38,624 nt of DNA from Fimbriiglobus sp. (GTDB lineage: Bacteria; Planctomycetota; Planctomycetia; Gemmatales; Gemmataceae), in contig JANXWE010000183.1 of NCBI GenBank assembly GCA_025351325.1, forward strand, positions 1 through 38,624, written 5' to 3'. Shown here one piece after another: positions 6,527 through 15,049 of this stretch (its first letter is position 1; each line of letters begins with the position of its first letter). The notes below the pieces were generated by a model. The model searched no databases. It saw only the letters and a program-made list of their open reading frames with translations, and was not told the origin of the DNA. The translations under genes and the position numbers were made by a program.

Positions 6527-7930
6527 ATGGCAACGTTTTCATTCGAATTGCCGACGAAGTGGCCCGGCGATCCGCACGCGATTCTGGAGCGGGCCTGGAT
6601 CGCGGGTGGTTACGATCACGCGCCGATGCCCACGCAACGCCGCTACGACTACAAAACCCTGGAACTGACTCGCGAGGAGAACGAAAGCGGTACTTTGTCG
6701 CTGCCGTGGATCGTGCGCGGCGAGTGCCGCGTCGTTGCGACTTCGACGCTCCGGGCACGACCGGAGCCATACCGACTGGTGATCGAACTGGCGCGCGGCA
6801 GCGTCAACCGCGCCCGCAATCTGCTCTTCGCCCTGCACTCGGCATCGATTCCGACGCCCGAGATTCTGCGAACCGACCTCGCTGAAATTGCGCGGGCGTT
6901 CGGCCGCGCGGTTCTGGCCGATGACCCCGTCACCAGTGAGGCCCATGCGTTGATCGTCATCGAAGCGGCTTCGCTTCTCGCCGACCGGATGACGTACTCG
7001 TTGACCAAGTATCGCTTGGATGCCCGCCTCCACAACGCGAGACCTCTGACGACGCTCATCGGTTGCCGGCTCTCGAATCCGCTGACTTCCGCGGAGTCCG
7101 AAGAGTACATTCGCTGTTTCAACGCCGTGCGGTTCGTGCCGAATTGGAAGCGGATCGAGAAAGAGGAAGCGAACTTCGATTGGAGCCAACTCGACCAGTT
7201 GGTCTATTGGGCCAGCCACACCGGGTTGGCGGTTTCCATCGGGCCATTGGTCGATCTCTCCGACGAGACGATTCCGAATTGGGTCGGAGAAGCGACCGGG
7301 GACTTTCCGAACATCGCCGCGTTTTTCTCGGATTTCGTCGGCACCCTCGTCGCCCGATACCGAGATCGATGCCGGCATTGGGAACTCTTGTCGGGCTTCA
7401 ATTCTGCGGATGCTCTCGGTCTCGGCGAAGACGACCGACTCCGACTCGCGGCCCGGTTGCTCGAAACGAGCCGTGAAATTGATCCGCAAGCCCAGTGGAC
7501 GTTCGGACTGCAACAACCGTGGGGCGACTATCTCCTCGACGCGAATTTGACGTATTCCCCGCTCGGATTCGCCGACACGCTGTTGCGGAGCGGTTTCGAA
7601 GTGGCCGCGCTGGAACTCGACCTGACTCCCGGCGCAAACGGCAGTCTGCCACGCGATCCGCTCGATGTGCTTCAGTTGTTGGAGCTGTTCGACCCGCTGA
7701 ATTGCCCGATGGACATCACCCTAGCTGCACCGCTCTCTGCGGAATCGACGTTGGCACTGGCCACGGTGGAAACGCTGATCGCATCGCCGTCGGTGCGGGC
7801 GATTTACTGGGATAATTGGTCGGTGGAACAAACCCACAGCAGCACGCCCACGTCCGAACTTTATCCAGTTTCGATGGAGCGTCCCGCCCTCGGTTGGTTC
7901 CGTGAAGTCCGAATGAAATTGCTCCGGTAA
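6527..7930 (+). CDS. GH10-like TIM-barrel protein, acid/base residue apparently lost
   Basis: A 467-residue protein without an obvious signal peptide. Residues 1-165 form an unassigned beta-rich N-terminal domain. From about 190 on it resembles glycoside hydrolase family 10: FNAVRFVPNWKRIEKEEANF followed by DWSQLDQLVYWASHTGLAV matches the GH10 stretch ENAxKW...FxxxDxxVxWAxxxG, and GPLVDLSDETIPNWV aligns with HTLVWHSQLPxWV. The position of the acid/base motif WDVVNE reads WELLSG (285-290), so the catalytic Glu is Gly. The nucleophile motif TELD reads LELD with E363 kept. The His and Trp of the substrate-binding WH are also lost. It may be a sugar-binding relative or an enzyme with another mechanism. 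It faces the TauE gene tail to tail, 13 bp apart. Fold moderately sure, function unknown. Confidence 0.6.
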   Translation: MATFSFELPTKWPGDPHAILERAWIAGGYDHAPMPTQRRYDYKTLELTREENESGTLSLPWIVRGECRVVATSTLRARPEPYRLVIELARGSVNRARNLLFALHSASIPTPEILRTDLAEIARAFGRAVLADDPVTSEAHALIVIEAASLLADRMTYSLTKYRLDARLHNARPLTTLIGCRLSNPLTSAESEEYIRCFNAVRFVPNWKRIEKEEANFDWSQLDQLVYWASHTGLAVSIGPLVDLSDETIPNWVGEATGDFPNIAAFFSDFVGTLVARYRDRCRHWELLSGFNSADALGLGEDDRLRLAARLLETSREIDPQAQWTFGLQQPWGDYLLDANLTYSPLGFADTLLRSGFEVAALELDLTPGANGSLPRDPLDVLQLLELFDPLNCPMDITLAAPLSAESTLALATVETLIASPSVRAIYWDNWSVEQTHSSTPTSELYPVSMERPALGWFREVRMKLLR

Positions 7931-7943
7931 AGCCGCGCGTCGT

Positions 7944-8711
7944 TCACTTCAGCGCGTAAAAGATTACCAGACCGAAGCCAATGGCGATCACCAGCCAGCG
8001 CACATATTTCGCGGCCATGCGTTTCGCCACTTTCGCCCCGACGAAACCGCCGACGATGGCCGAGGCGGCCATCACGAGTGCGCAGGGCCAATTGACCAAG
8101 TTCGCATGGATGAAGATGACCGCCGAGACGGAGTTGATCGCGCTGGCCAGGAACGTCTTGACGCCGTTGGCTTTGTTGATGTCGCCGATGCCCATGAATC
8201 CGAGTGCGGAGAGCATGAGGATGCCGATGCCCGCGCCGAAGTAGCCACCGTACACGGCCACGAAAAATTGGAAGAGCATCAGGCACGACAGCAACAGAGT
8301 ACTGGGCGATGTGGTGAAGTCGGTCTGTTTGCGTCTGAGGAGTTTGTTCAGCGGTTGCTGGATGAGGAAGAGCAGGGCGGCGGCGAAGATCAACCAGGGA
8401 ACCAAGTTGCCGAAATGGGCCGGATACCAAACGAGGAGTGCGGCACCGACTCCCCCACCGAGGAGACTAACCGGAAGCATGTGCAGAGCGAAGCGCCGGG
8501 CGGCCCAGAGTTCCTGACGGTAGCCCACCGCCCCGGCCACCGATCCCGGCAACACCGCCAGCGTGCTGGTGGCATTGGCGACTTCCGGCGCCAGCACCGA
8601 CAGCAGGGCCGGGAAGGTCAGGAGGGTACCGCCTCCGGCAATCGAGTTGACGATGCCCGCGAAAAAAGCCGCGAGCACCAAAATGATCCAAACCCCGTTC
8701 CATTCCGGCAT
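7944..8711 (-). CDS. TauE/SafE-family sulfite or anion exporter
   Basis: A 255-residue inner-membrane protein with about eight hydrophobic segments. GIVNSIAGGGTLLTFPALL near the N-terminus is the characteristic first repeat of the TauE/SafE (DUF81) family, and YGGYFGAGIGILML is its second-half counterpart. Members export sulfite, sulfoacetate or other organic anions; substrate cannot be read from sequence. The start at 8711 is chosen because GGAG lies 6 bases upstream. A GTG at 8738, overlapping the upstream stop by one base (TAGTG), would add nine residues and remains possible. The gene is the last of a minus-strand run with the two secreted repeat proteins, though functional linkage is not evident. 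Confidence 0.85.
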   Translation of the reverse strand: MPEWNGVWIILVLAAFFAGIVNSIAGGGTLLTFPALLSVLAPEVANATSTLAVLPGSVAGAVGYRQELWAARRFALHMLPVSLLGGGVGAALLVWYPAHFGNLVPWLIFAAALLFLIQQPLNKLLRRKQTDFTTSPSTLLLSCLMLFQFFVAVYGGYFGAGIGILMLSALGFMGIGDINKANGVKTFLASAINSVSAVIFIHANLVNWPCALVMAASAIVGGFVGAKVAKRMAAKYVRWLVIAIGFGLVIFYALK

Positions 8712-8737
8712 CGCAAACTCCAGGCCCTCTGTTGGCA

Positions 8738-9880
8738 CTAGCGTATGCGTGGGAGTCGCTCGCGGTAGAGGTCGGCCCGATCCTTGTCCGCGTCGCCGAC
8801 CTTCTCTTTTTCTTTGAGCACCGTGAAGATCTGCACGAGGCGATGGACGGCTTTGATCTGTTCATCGCGGTCTTGATTGTAGACCACATCGACCCAGAGG
8901 AAGGCCCACATGGCGTCGCGCCAGAGTCCGTGGCGGACGAACACTTCCCCGACGGCACTGTAGCCGGCGCCGCGGGCGGCGAGGTCTTTGGATTTGGCGA
9001 TCAGGGCTTCGATCTTCGCGGCGGCGAGTTTCACTTTGGCCGTGCGGGCGTCGGTTTCCTCAGTAGTTACTGGCTGATCGCTCGGTTTGCGCTCGGGTGC
9101 TGGAACTGGTGCTTTCAAAATTTCTTCGAAGATCATCCAGCGTTCCCGGAGCGGCCCCGTGGCGGGGAAATCCTTGTCGGCCGCGAGATCTTTCAACAGG
9201 CCCTCGGCGTCGGCCCGTTTGTTACCGCGGAACAGATAGCCCACTTCGATGAGTTTGGCTTCGTGGCGCAACTCAGGGGTGAGCGCCGCACTGCGACTGA
9301 GAATCGAGATCGTATCCGCGGCAGCGGAAATATCTTCAAGCTCACAATAGTAACGTGCGGCCAAGCGAGTCGTGGCCCACGCTTCCCAACTGGCGATGTT
9401 CGCTTTGCTGAAGACGGCCAAGCGGTCGGCCACTTTTTTGCCTTCGAGTTTGAAATCGTCGCCGGTTTTGGCGTCGGCAATCTTCGCGCTCCAGATCAGC
9501 TCGCGGAATTCGAGATAGCGTTTGGCTTTCGGATTCCCGGTCGCACCCGGCACCGTGATCAGCTTGCGGTACTCGGCTGCTGCTTTCACCGCATCGCCAG
9601 TCCCTTCGAACGTGATCGCCGCTTGTTGACCGGTGCGATCCACACCCGGAACGGTACTGTAGTCGATGCGAACCATGTCGGCGGCCGAGATCGTGTTCTT
9701 CACCTTTTTGTCAGGCCCGATGACTTGAACGCCGCTGGCAGACTCTTTGATCTCCCCATCGACATTGGCGACTTTGCCTTCACGGTCGCGGTAGAAGACG
9801 CGATCCGGAGTGACCTGAGCCACAGCGGGAACTGCACAGAACAGAGTGGCCAACATCGGCAGAAACAAGCGTCGCAACAT
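8738..9880 (-). CDS. Secreted helical-repeat protein, 380 aa
   Basis: A 380-residue exported protein. Residues 1-21 are a signal peptide ending AVPAVAQ. The mature N-terminus (VTPDRVFYRDREGKVANVDG and on to about 90) looks like a small beta domain seen in planctomycete secreted proteins. The remainder is helical and TPR-like, with Ala-rich helices and a Pro-rich linker near 275-290. No catalytic motif is visible. The frame opens at 9949, but only the ATG at 9880 gives a signal peptide. It lies 47 bp downstream of the 1106-residue repeat protein and is probably in its operon, suggesting a joint role outside the cytoplasm. Function unknown. Confidence 0.75.
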   Translation of the reverse strand: MLRRLFLPMLATLFCAVPAVAQVTPDRVFYRDREGKVANVDGEIKESASGVQVIGPDKKVKNTISAADMVRIDYSTVPGVDRTGQQAAITFEGTGDAVKAAAEYRKLITVPGATGNPKAKRYLEFRELIWSAKIADAKTGDDFKLEGKKVADRLAVFSKANIASWEAWATTRLAARYYCELEDISAAADTISILSRSAALTPELRHEAKLIEVGYLFRGNKRADAEGLLKDLAADKDFPATGPLRERWMIFEEILKAPVPAPERKPSDQPVTTEETDARTAKVKLAAAKIEALIAKSKDLAARGAGYSAVGEVFVRHGLWRDAMWAFLWVDVVYNQDRDEQIKAVHRLVQIFTVLKEKEKVGDADKDRADLYRERLPRIR

Positions 9881-9927
9881 AATGGAGGAACTCGTGGAGA
9901 ATACGTGAAGGGTTAAGATCGATACGC

Positions 9928-12900
9928 TTATTTCACGGCGGTGTTCCACGCTCCGCCGGCGGTTTTGTACGCTTCTTTGAGCTGCGGGACTTCCTCGAAC
10001 AACTTCTGAAATTTGGCTTTCACGTCGTCGTTCAGCTCCGGATTCTTCTTTTCAATTTCGACGATTTGTTTGGCGAGGCCCGCCATCGCTTTATCCAATT
10101 CCGGTTTCTTTCCACCGTTGATTTGGAGTTGAGCACGGGTCAAACAGCGGACGAGTTCCGCGACGAGGTCGAAGTAGATTGGCTTGGCGAATTCCTTTTG
10201 CCGGCGGAGGTTCGAAACATCCTCTTCCTTAGCGGTCGCTGGCAATGCCGTGGTCAGAACTTTGAGGTATTCTCGACTCATGCCATCCCAACCTTTTTTC
10301 GCTTCTGCCCAAACCTTGGAAGCCTCTTGTGGGTTGGCAATGCCGGCCGCCTTCGCCTCCAGGTAATAAAATTCTTCTCTCCGGAATTCCGGATACTTGT
10401 ATGCCCAGCCACTCCTTCGATCTTTGCCCAGCGACGCTTCGAGAAGTTCCTCGGCCTTCGGCAGTTGATTGGCGAGCCGATAGGTTCGAATCAGTTCCAG
10501 TTGGGCCACACGGTAGAACGGCGTCGCGGCTTTGTCCGCTGTCCAGGCGGCGTCCGGTGCGGCCGGTTGCGGTGGTTCGGCTTTCAGAAAGGCGAGATTC
10601 TTCGGTGCGGGAATTTTCAAGAGCAACGCGATGCCTTTATCGTAGTCGCCCAGCTCCTTGAAGATCTTCCCGAGATCCAGCAACTGAACTGGGGTCAATT
10701 TCGCATCCGCTCCACTGATGCGTGCCGCCAATGCGGAGAGATTCGCAGAGACTTTTTTCGCCTCGTCGGCCTTACCGTCTTTCACCAGTTGTTCGATTTG
10801 CGGCTTGGCCGCCACGACGACTTGAAAAACCGCATTCACGGTCTGGTTCTGGTCGCCACCGAATTTGCCGAGCATATCGAGCAGTTTGGCGGCTTCGTCG
10901 AGTTGACCTTCGCCGACGCGGCTGTTCAACGCGGGAACTACGATCTTGCTGATCCGGAGGGCATCCAAATTCTTGGCGACCGTAGCCACGTTGGGTGCTT
11001 GATCCTTTTTCACCGCCGGACCGCTCTTTTGCATCGCTGCGATTAAACCCTTGTAGCGATCCGCCGATTCTTTGTACTTCTTCTGTTGGTGCAGCGGCAT
11101 CGCTTGCCCGTAGACCGCGTTGATCCTTACGATCTCCGCTTCGCAGAGCAGCGACTCTTTATCGGCCGACTGAACCGTTGCCAAAGTTGGAATCAGCGCA
11201 GTGACATCGTTGCTGATCTTTTCGGCGACGGGGTAGCCCGTGGCACCGCTGGCCAAATAGAGTTGCGCGAGTTGAAACTGGACCCGGCAATAATCGATGG
11301 CGACGGTTGCGGGTGATGTTGCCGAGGCGACCGGAACCCGGCCGAGATCGGTCGTGGCGGTTTGGAATATTGGAACTTTTTGGGCATCGGTTGGCAGGGC
11401 GAACTTCGGTGGTGCCGCGTTGGCGGAACGCGGACGGAGCAATTCGAATGCGACGCCCCCCTGCAAGAGCCGCGCCCGTCCCACGTTCGAGTAGCGATCC
11501 GAGACGCGGTCGAGCAATTGGAACGCTTCGAGATAAAGTGCGCTTTGAACCAACATCTGCGACCCGCGGAATCGGACTTCATCGGTCGTGGGGTCGTTGG
11601 GGTTGGACTGATCGAGAAATTGCACGACGCTCATCGCCTTGGCGAGGTCGGTTTGTCGACTCACCGAGTCTTCCGAATCGGCCTTCTCCGCCGCTTCTTG
11701 ATATGCCAGCACGGCGTTCAATCCCGCCTTGACCGCCGTCGGCCCTTGACTCGTTCGGGCCAAGAATTCGCCGAGCACAGCGGCTTGGTACGCTTGGCCG
11801 GCCAAGCGGTAGGTATACACGAGCATCACTTGGCTACTCAGGGAATCGCGGAGCGATTCCTTCGGCACGGGCAATTGCTTTTCGCGTTCGAGCAGTGCGA
11901 TCACCCGATCCAGCTGCCCCTTCTTTTGTTCCGGGGTGGCTTTGTCGTCCTTGTTCAATTGCTGAAACTTGTCGATTTGAACGAGAGATGTCAAGTGGCA
12001 TTCCTCGAACGTCAAAATCTGCTCGGGTTTCTTATCGGCATTGCCGACGATCAGTCGCACGACTTGCGGCCGCATTTTCGCGGCCCGCGCCGTGTACTCA
12101 TTCTCGCTGTCGGCGAGCCGGCGAAGGTCTCGATCCGCGTCCTTGAGCAGGGGCAATACGGCCGGGTTCACCGTGACCACCATGGTCTTCGGGTCGACCT
12201 TCACCCCGAGTCGGGCTTCGTCGAACTTGGTCGTCGCGGTGTAATACAGGATCGCGTAGTTTTCGTTGGTGATGCGTGAGCTGCGGTAGTCGGCCACCCA
12301 AGCTTCGCAGAGCTTGCGAACACTCGAATAGGCCGCGGCCGTGTTCTCTTTGCTGGCGATGATCCATTTGTTGCGGATCTCGAAGAAACGGGCCTGACGC
12401 ACGCCCGCCAGACCCACGCCGTTCGGTATTTTTGCCGCATCGGTGCGAATCTTGGCGAACGTGGTCTCCGCTTTGATTGTTTCGCTCATCGCGTACGAGC
12501 ATTCGCCGGCCCAGGCGCGAGCGACCCAGCAGAGCGAATGAGTCGCATCGCGTTCCCCGAGTTTCGCGAAGATATCCTGAGCACTCTTGTACGCGGCGGC
12601 ACGATCTTCAATGTCCTGTTTGCCTTCGACCGCGATATACGACTCGGCAAGGAAATAGCGGTTGATGCCCTGGTCGAGGATCGTCTGGTACAGTTCGCCG
12701 CTGCGGCTCAGTTTTAGGTTTGGCGTCGCCGCATCCTTCACCGCTTGCTCGAGTGTTTCAGCGGCTTTTTGAAACCTCGTCGAGGCTTCGATGAAGTATG
12801 GTCGAGCGATTGCAGCCGCAGTTTTCTGACCCGCGACATCGGGAAGTTTCCTGGCCCGATCCAGCTGCGATTTGCCTTGGAGCGACGAAATATTCGCCAG

Positions 12901-13248
12901 CGACATGGTCGCTTCCACAGCGCGCGGGTGACCGGCATTCGCCTTCAAGAATTGATCGAGTTCCGCTTTCGCCTCGTTCACGGCGGTGTCGCGTTTGAGA
13001 TCGTCCGCTTCCTGGGCCGCGAGTTTGATGCGCGACTTGGCTCGTTCGATGGGGAGCGTGACCAGCAACTCTTTCGGTAGAGTTTTCGCCAAATCATCAA
13101 GGTATTCGAGCGCCAGATCGGGTTGATCGTTTTCACGCAACGCTCGGGCCAATTCGAACGGGTTTTGAGCACCCGATTCTTGAGCTAACGCGCCAAGTGC
13201 GAGCACGACCAACGCGAGGCAAGTCCAACAACAAAGAAGCCGAGACAT
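9928..13248 (-). CDS. Very large secreted TPR-like protein, 1106 aa
   Basis: A 1106-residue exported protein. Residues 1-22 form a signal peptide (MSRLLCCWTCLALVVLALGA) with likely cleavage after ALA. The mature chain is almost entirely alpha-helical repeats, for example PFELARALRENDQPDLALEYLDDL near the start and LLDLGKIFKELGDYDKGIALLLKI around residue 870, the spacing expected of tetratricopeptide-like units. Such proteins normally act as scaffolds. AGGA lies 9 bases before the ATG at 13248; the frame opens at 13350 without a signal. The smaller secreted repeat protein follows 47 bp downstream. Nothing identifies a specific process. Confidence 0.78.
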   Translation of the reverse strand: MSRLLCCWTCLALVVLALGALAQESGAQNPFELARALRENDQPDLALEYLDDLAKTLPKELLVTLPIERAKSRIKLAAQEADDLKRDTAVNEAKAELDQFLKANAGHPRAVEATMSLANISSLQGKSQLDRARKLPDVAGQKTAAAIARPYFIEASTRFQKAAETLEQAVKDAATPNLKLSRSGELYQTILDQGINRYFLAESYIAVEGKQDIEDRAAAYKSAQDIFAKLGERDATHSLCWVARAWAGECSYAMSETIKAETTFAKIRTDAAKIPNGVGLAGVRQARFFEIRNKWIIASKENTAAAYSSVRKLCEAWVADYRSSRITNENYAILYYTATTKFDEARLGVKVDPKTMVVTVNPAVLPLLKDADRDLRRLADSENEYTARAAKMRPQVVRLIVGNADKKPEQILTFEECHLTSLVQIDKFQQLNKDDKATPEQKKGQLDRVIALLEREKQLPVPKESLRDSLSSQVMLVYTYRLAGQAYQAAVLGEFLARTSQGPTAVKAGLNAVLAYQEAAEKADSEDSVSRQTDLAKAMSVVQFLDQSNPNDPTTDEVRFRGSQMLVQSALYLEAFQLLDRVSDRYSNVGRARLLQGGVAFELLRPRSANAAPPKFALPTDAQKVPIFQTATTDLGRVPVASATSPATVAIDYCRVQFQLAQLYLASGATGYPVAEKISNDVTALIPTLATVQSADKESLLCEAEIVRINAVYGQAMPLHQQKKYKESADRYKGLIAAMQKSGPAVKKDQAPNVATVAKNLDALRISKIVVPALNSRVGEGQLDEAAKLLDMLGKFGGDQNQTVNAVFQVVVAAKPQIEQLVKDGKADEAKKVSANLSALAARISGADAKLTPVQLLDLGKIFKELGDYDKGIALLLKIPAPKNLAFLKAEPPQPAAPDAAWTADKAATPFYRVAQLELIRTYRLANQLPKAEELLEASLGKDRRSGWAYKYPEFRREEFYYLEAKAAGIANPQEASKVWAEAKKGWDGMSREYLKVLTTALPATAKEEDVSNLRRQKEFAKPIYFDLVAELVRCLTRAQLQINGGKKPELDKAMAGLAKQIVEIEKKNPELNDDVKAKFQKLFEEVPQLKEAYKTAGGAWNTAVK

Positions 13249-13331
13249 GGAGTGGTTCCTGCGACAAACGACCTGCGATTCAGAAAGGTTACCATATTCT
13301 ACGCGGCTGCAATTGTGTAAGTTCCCGAAAG

Positions 13332-13339
13332 CTGCTGAC
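13332..13339. repeat. Left 8-bp imperfect target duplication of element B
   Basis: CTGCTGAC here and CTGCGGAC at 13545-13552 differ at one of eight positions and flank the second palindromic element directly. The mismatch fits an older insertion. Confidence 0.6.
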
Positions 13340-13544
13340 GGGTGTGCCAACGATTCTTGGAGGCTTTATAAAATCCAGAGGAACGCGGATGACGCGGATG
13401 ATACCCGGGATGAAGAGGATCAGAAAGAAATCAATTTTTTCTGATCCTCTTCATGCTGCTTGTTCCCGCGTCATCCGCGTTCCTCTTCATCTGAGCTTGG
13501 TGACGTTGTGATGGAAACAACCTCCAAGAATCGTTGGTACACCA
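13340..13544. mobile_element. MITE-like palindromic element B (205 bp)
   Basis: A second member of the family seen at 6270-6438. The left end GGGTGTGCCAACGATTCTTG and the right end, read in reverse as GTGGTGTACCAACGATTCTT, are inverted repeats continuing through GGAGG. Both arms hold GAGGAACGCGGATGACGCGG. The centre is a perfect 17-bp stem: 13410-13426 pairs with 13438-13454 around an 11-base A/T-rich loop. Relative to element A it is about 36 bp longer, mostly because the right arm contains an unpaired stretch near 13495-13520. One-mismatch 8-bp direct repeats flank it. It lies between the 1106-residue repeat gene and surE and has no coding capacity. Confidence 0.78.
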
Positions 13545-13552
13545 CTGCGGAC
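13545..13552. repeat. Right 8-bp imperfect target duplication of element B
   Basis: CTGCGGAC directly outside the right end of the element; partner of CTGCTGAC at 13332-13339, seven of eight bases identical. Confidence 0.6.
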
Positions 13553-13612
13553 TCAGTGTGCGTCGCTTCGGCCCACTCTAGTCAGCCTAGCACGAATGTC
13601 ATTCTGTCCCGT

Positions 13613-13680
13613 GTTCTTGTTTCCGGTGCTTCCGTTGGTTCCGCAGAGGGGAGGGGGGTATTCTGTGCGGAAACAAGAAC
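13613..13680. repeat. 13-bp perfect inverted repeat downstream of surE
   Basis: GTTCTTGTTTCCG (13613-13625) and CGGAAACAAGAAC (13668-13680) are perfect inverted copies separated by 42 bases containing a G-run (GGGGAGGGGGG). The right arm ends 28 bases beyond the surE stop. No T-tract follows on either strand, so it is not a classic terminator. It could be a protein-binding site, an mRNA 3' end structure, or a repeat remnant. Confidence 0.55.
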
Positions 13681-13708
13681 GAGCGTCAGAGTAGTACCGA
13701 TTTGCCCC

Positions 13709-14482
13709 TCACTCGCCCAAGTCCCAACTCCAGTTGCCCATCTCCGCGAGCATCGGCCGGTTCGTCAGATTGAATTGCAGCGGCGTCACGGTGATGAACC
13801 CTTCGGCCAAGGCGGTGACGTCCGTATCGGGGTGCGGCTCGGGGCAATGGAACTCCGGACTCGTCCAGAAGTACGTTCGGCCACGCGGGTTGGTGCGTCG
13901 GTCGAACTTCTCTTTATACACGCTCACGTTCTGGGGCATCACGCGGATGCCTTTCACCGGCCCGCGTTCCAGCGGTGGAATGTTGACGTTGAACAGGCTC
14001 CCTTTCACGGGTTTGTGCCCGATGATTTGCTCCACGACTTGCCGGGCGTACTCGGCGGCACGGGGCCAGTCCAATTGGGCATCTTTCGTGTATTCCAGGG
14101 AGCAAGCGATGGCCGTGTGATGGTAAAAGGCCGCTTCGATGGCGGCCGCGACCGTACCCGAATACAGAACGTTGATGCCGGCATTCGACCCTGCGTTCAA
14201 ACCGCTCACCACCAAATCCGGTGGCTCGAGCAGCAGTTCCAACAACGCCAGTTTCATGCAGTCTGCCGGCCGACCTTCGACTGCCCAGCCGAGGGGAGTC
14301 TTATCGTCGTCGAAGACTTCCGTGACCAGAAGCGGAGCATTGAGCGTGACGGAATGTCCGGTCGCGCTCTGTTCGGTGGCCGGGGCGACGACGATGACTT
14401 CGCCGATCTTCATGAGCTCGCGGCGTAAGGCCCGCAAACCGGGGGCGAAGATACCATCGTCGTTCGTCAGCAAAATCCGCAT
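13709..14482 (-). CDS. surE: 5'/3'-nucleotidase SurE
   Basis: SurE is a metal-dependent phosphatase that removes phosphate from nucleoside 5'- and 3'-monophosphates and short polyphosphate, linked to stationary-phase survival. The 257-residue protein has the full set of family motifs: MRILLTNDDGIFAPGL at the N-terminus with the metal-binding D8-D9, PATEQSATGHSVT with S39, and VVSGLNAGSNAGINVLYSGT with the metal-binding Asn. Length is normal. It diverges from a Nudix hydrolase gene; the two starts are only 55 bp apart, so promoters must lie very close or overlap coding sequence. It has no partner gene in its own direction. Confidence 0.95.
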   Translation of the reverse strand: MRILLTNDDGIFAPGLRALRRELMKIGEVIVVAPATEQSATGHSVTLNAPLLVTEVFDDDKTPLGWAVEGRPADCMKLALLELLLEPPDLVVSGLNAGSNAGINVLYSGTVAAAIEAAFYHHTAIACSLEYTKDAQLDWPRAAEYARQVVEQIIGHKPVKGSLFNVNIPPLERGPVKGIRVMPQNVSVYKEKFDRRTNPRGRTYFWTSPEFHCPEPHPDTDVTALAEGFITVTPLQFNLTNRPMLAEMGNWSWDLGE

Positions 14483-14537
14483 GGTTTACTCGGAAAAGTC
14501 TCGGGTTTCAAAACCGGGTGATGACTACAACAATAGT

Positions 14538-15047
14538 ATGCTCGCCAACGACCAATTCTGCCACTGCCCGCGATGTGGAGCCCACGCGACGCCGGGTGCA
14601 AATCCGTTTCGATGCACGGCTTGCCCGTTCACCTACTACTTTAACCCGACCGTTTCAGCGGGGGCGTTCCTATCGGATCGCAGCGGGCGTTGGCTCGTGG
14701 TTCGCCGGGAAAAAGATCCCGGCAAAGGTCTCCTCGGCATCCCCGGTGGCTTCGTCGACATCGGCGAATCGGCCGAGAACGCCTTGCGGCGCGAAGTGCG
14801 TGAAGAAGTCGGGTTGGAGATTGCCGACGTGCGATTCGTAGGCACATTTCCGAACAGCTACCTCTACAAGGGGGTGACGTACCCGGTCTGTGATCTGCTC
14901 TTCCTCGGTAAGGCACTGGCACCTGAATCGGCTCAGTCACTCGATGGCGTGGCTGGTATCGAGTGGCGCGAGCCACTGAGTCTGCAAGAAGACGAATTTG
15001 CTTTCGAGTCGATGAAAGCGGCCCTGCGGGTTCTGCGCGGCCAGTGA
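14538..15047 (+). CDS. Nudix hydrolase with N-terminal zinc ribbon
   Basis: A 169-residue Nudix hydrolase. Residues 8-29 hold Cys at 8, 10, 13, 26 and 29 (CHCPRCG ... CTACP), a zinc ribbon like that preceding the catalytic domain in NADH pyrophosphatase-type enzymes. The complete Nudix box, G-x5-E-x7-REUxEExGU, runs from G71 to L93 (GFVDIGESAENALRREVREE then VGL). Such enzymes split nucleoside diphosphates linked to another group, with Mg2+. Substrate is not determinable; ADP-ribose or NADH are possible. The in-frame ATG at 14481 would add 19 unlikely residues and overlap the surE start, so 14538 is preferred. It converges with rfaE1, two bases apart. Confidence 0.9.
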   Translation: MLANDQFCHCPRCGAHATPGANPFRCTACPFTYYFNPTVSAGAFLSDRSGRWLVVRREKDPGKGLLGIPGGFVDIGESAENALRREVREEVGLEIADVRFVGTFPNSYLYKGVTYPVCDLLFLGKALAPESAQSLDGVAGIEWREPLSLQEDEFAFESMKAALRVLRGQ

Positions 15048-15049
15048 CG

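Noticed and set aside
8732-9916. Long open frame (394 codons) on the plus strand opposite the 380-residue secreted protein
   Set aside because: The minus-strand frame has a clean signal peptide and planctomycete-like sequence; the plus-strand product is rich in Phe/Gly/Arg in the way antisense frames of G+C-rich genes usually are.
11362-12279. Open frame of 305 codons opposite the 1106-residue repeat gene
   Set aside because: It mirrors the codon pattern of the real gene, has no ribosome site, and its product (His, Arg and Leu-rich) resembles no protein family.
13613-13680. Inverted repeat as the surE intrinsic terminator
   Set aside because: The 42-base loop is far too long and no T-tract follows on the minus strand.
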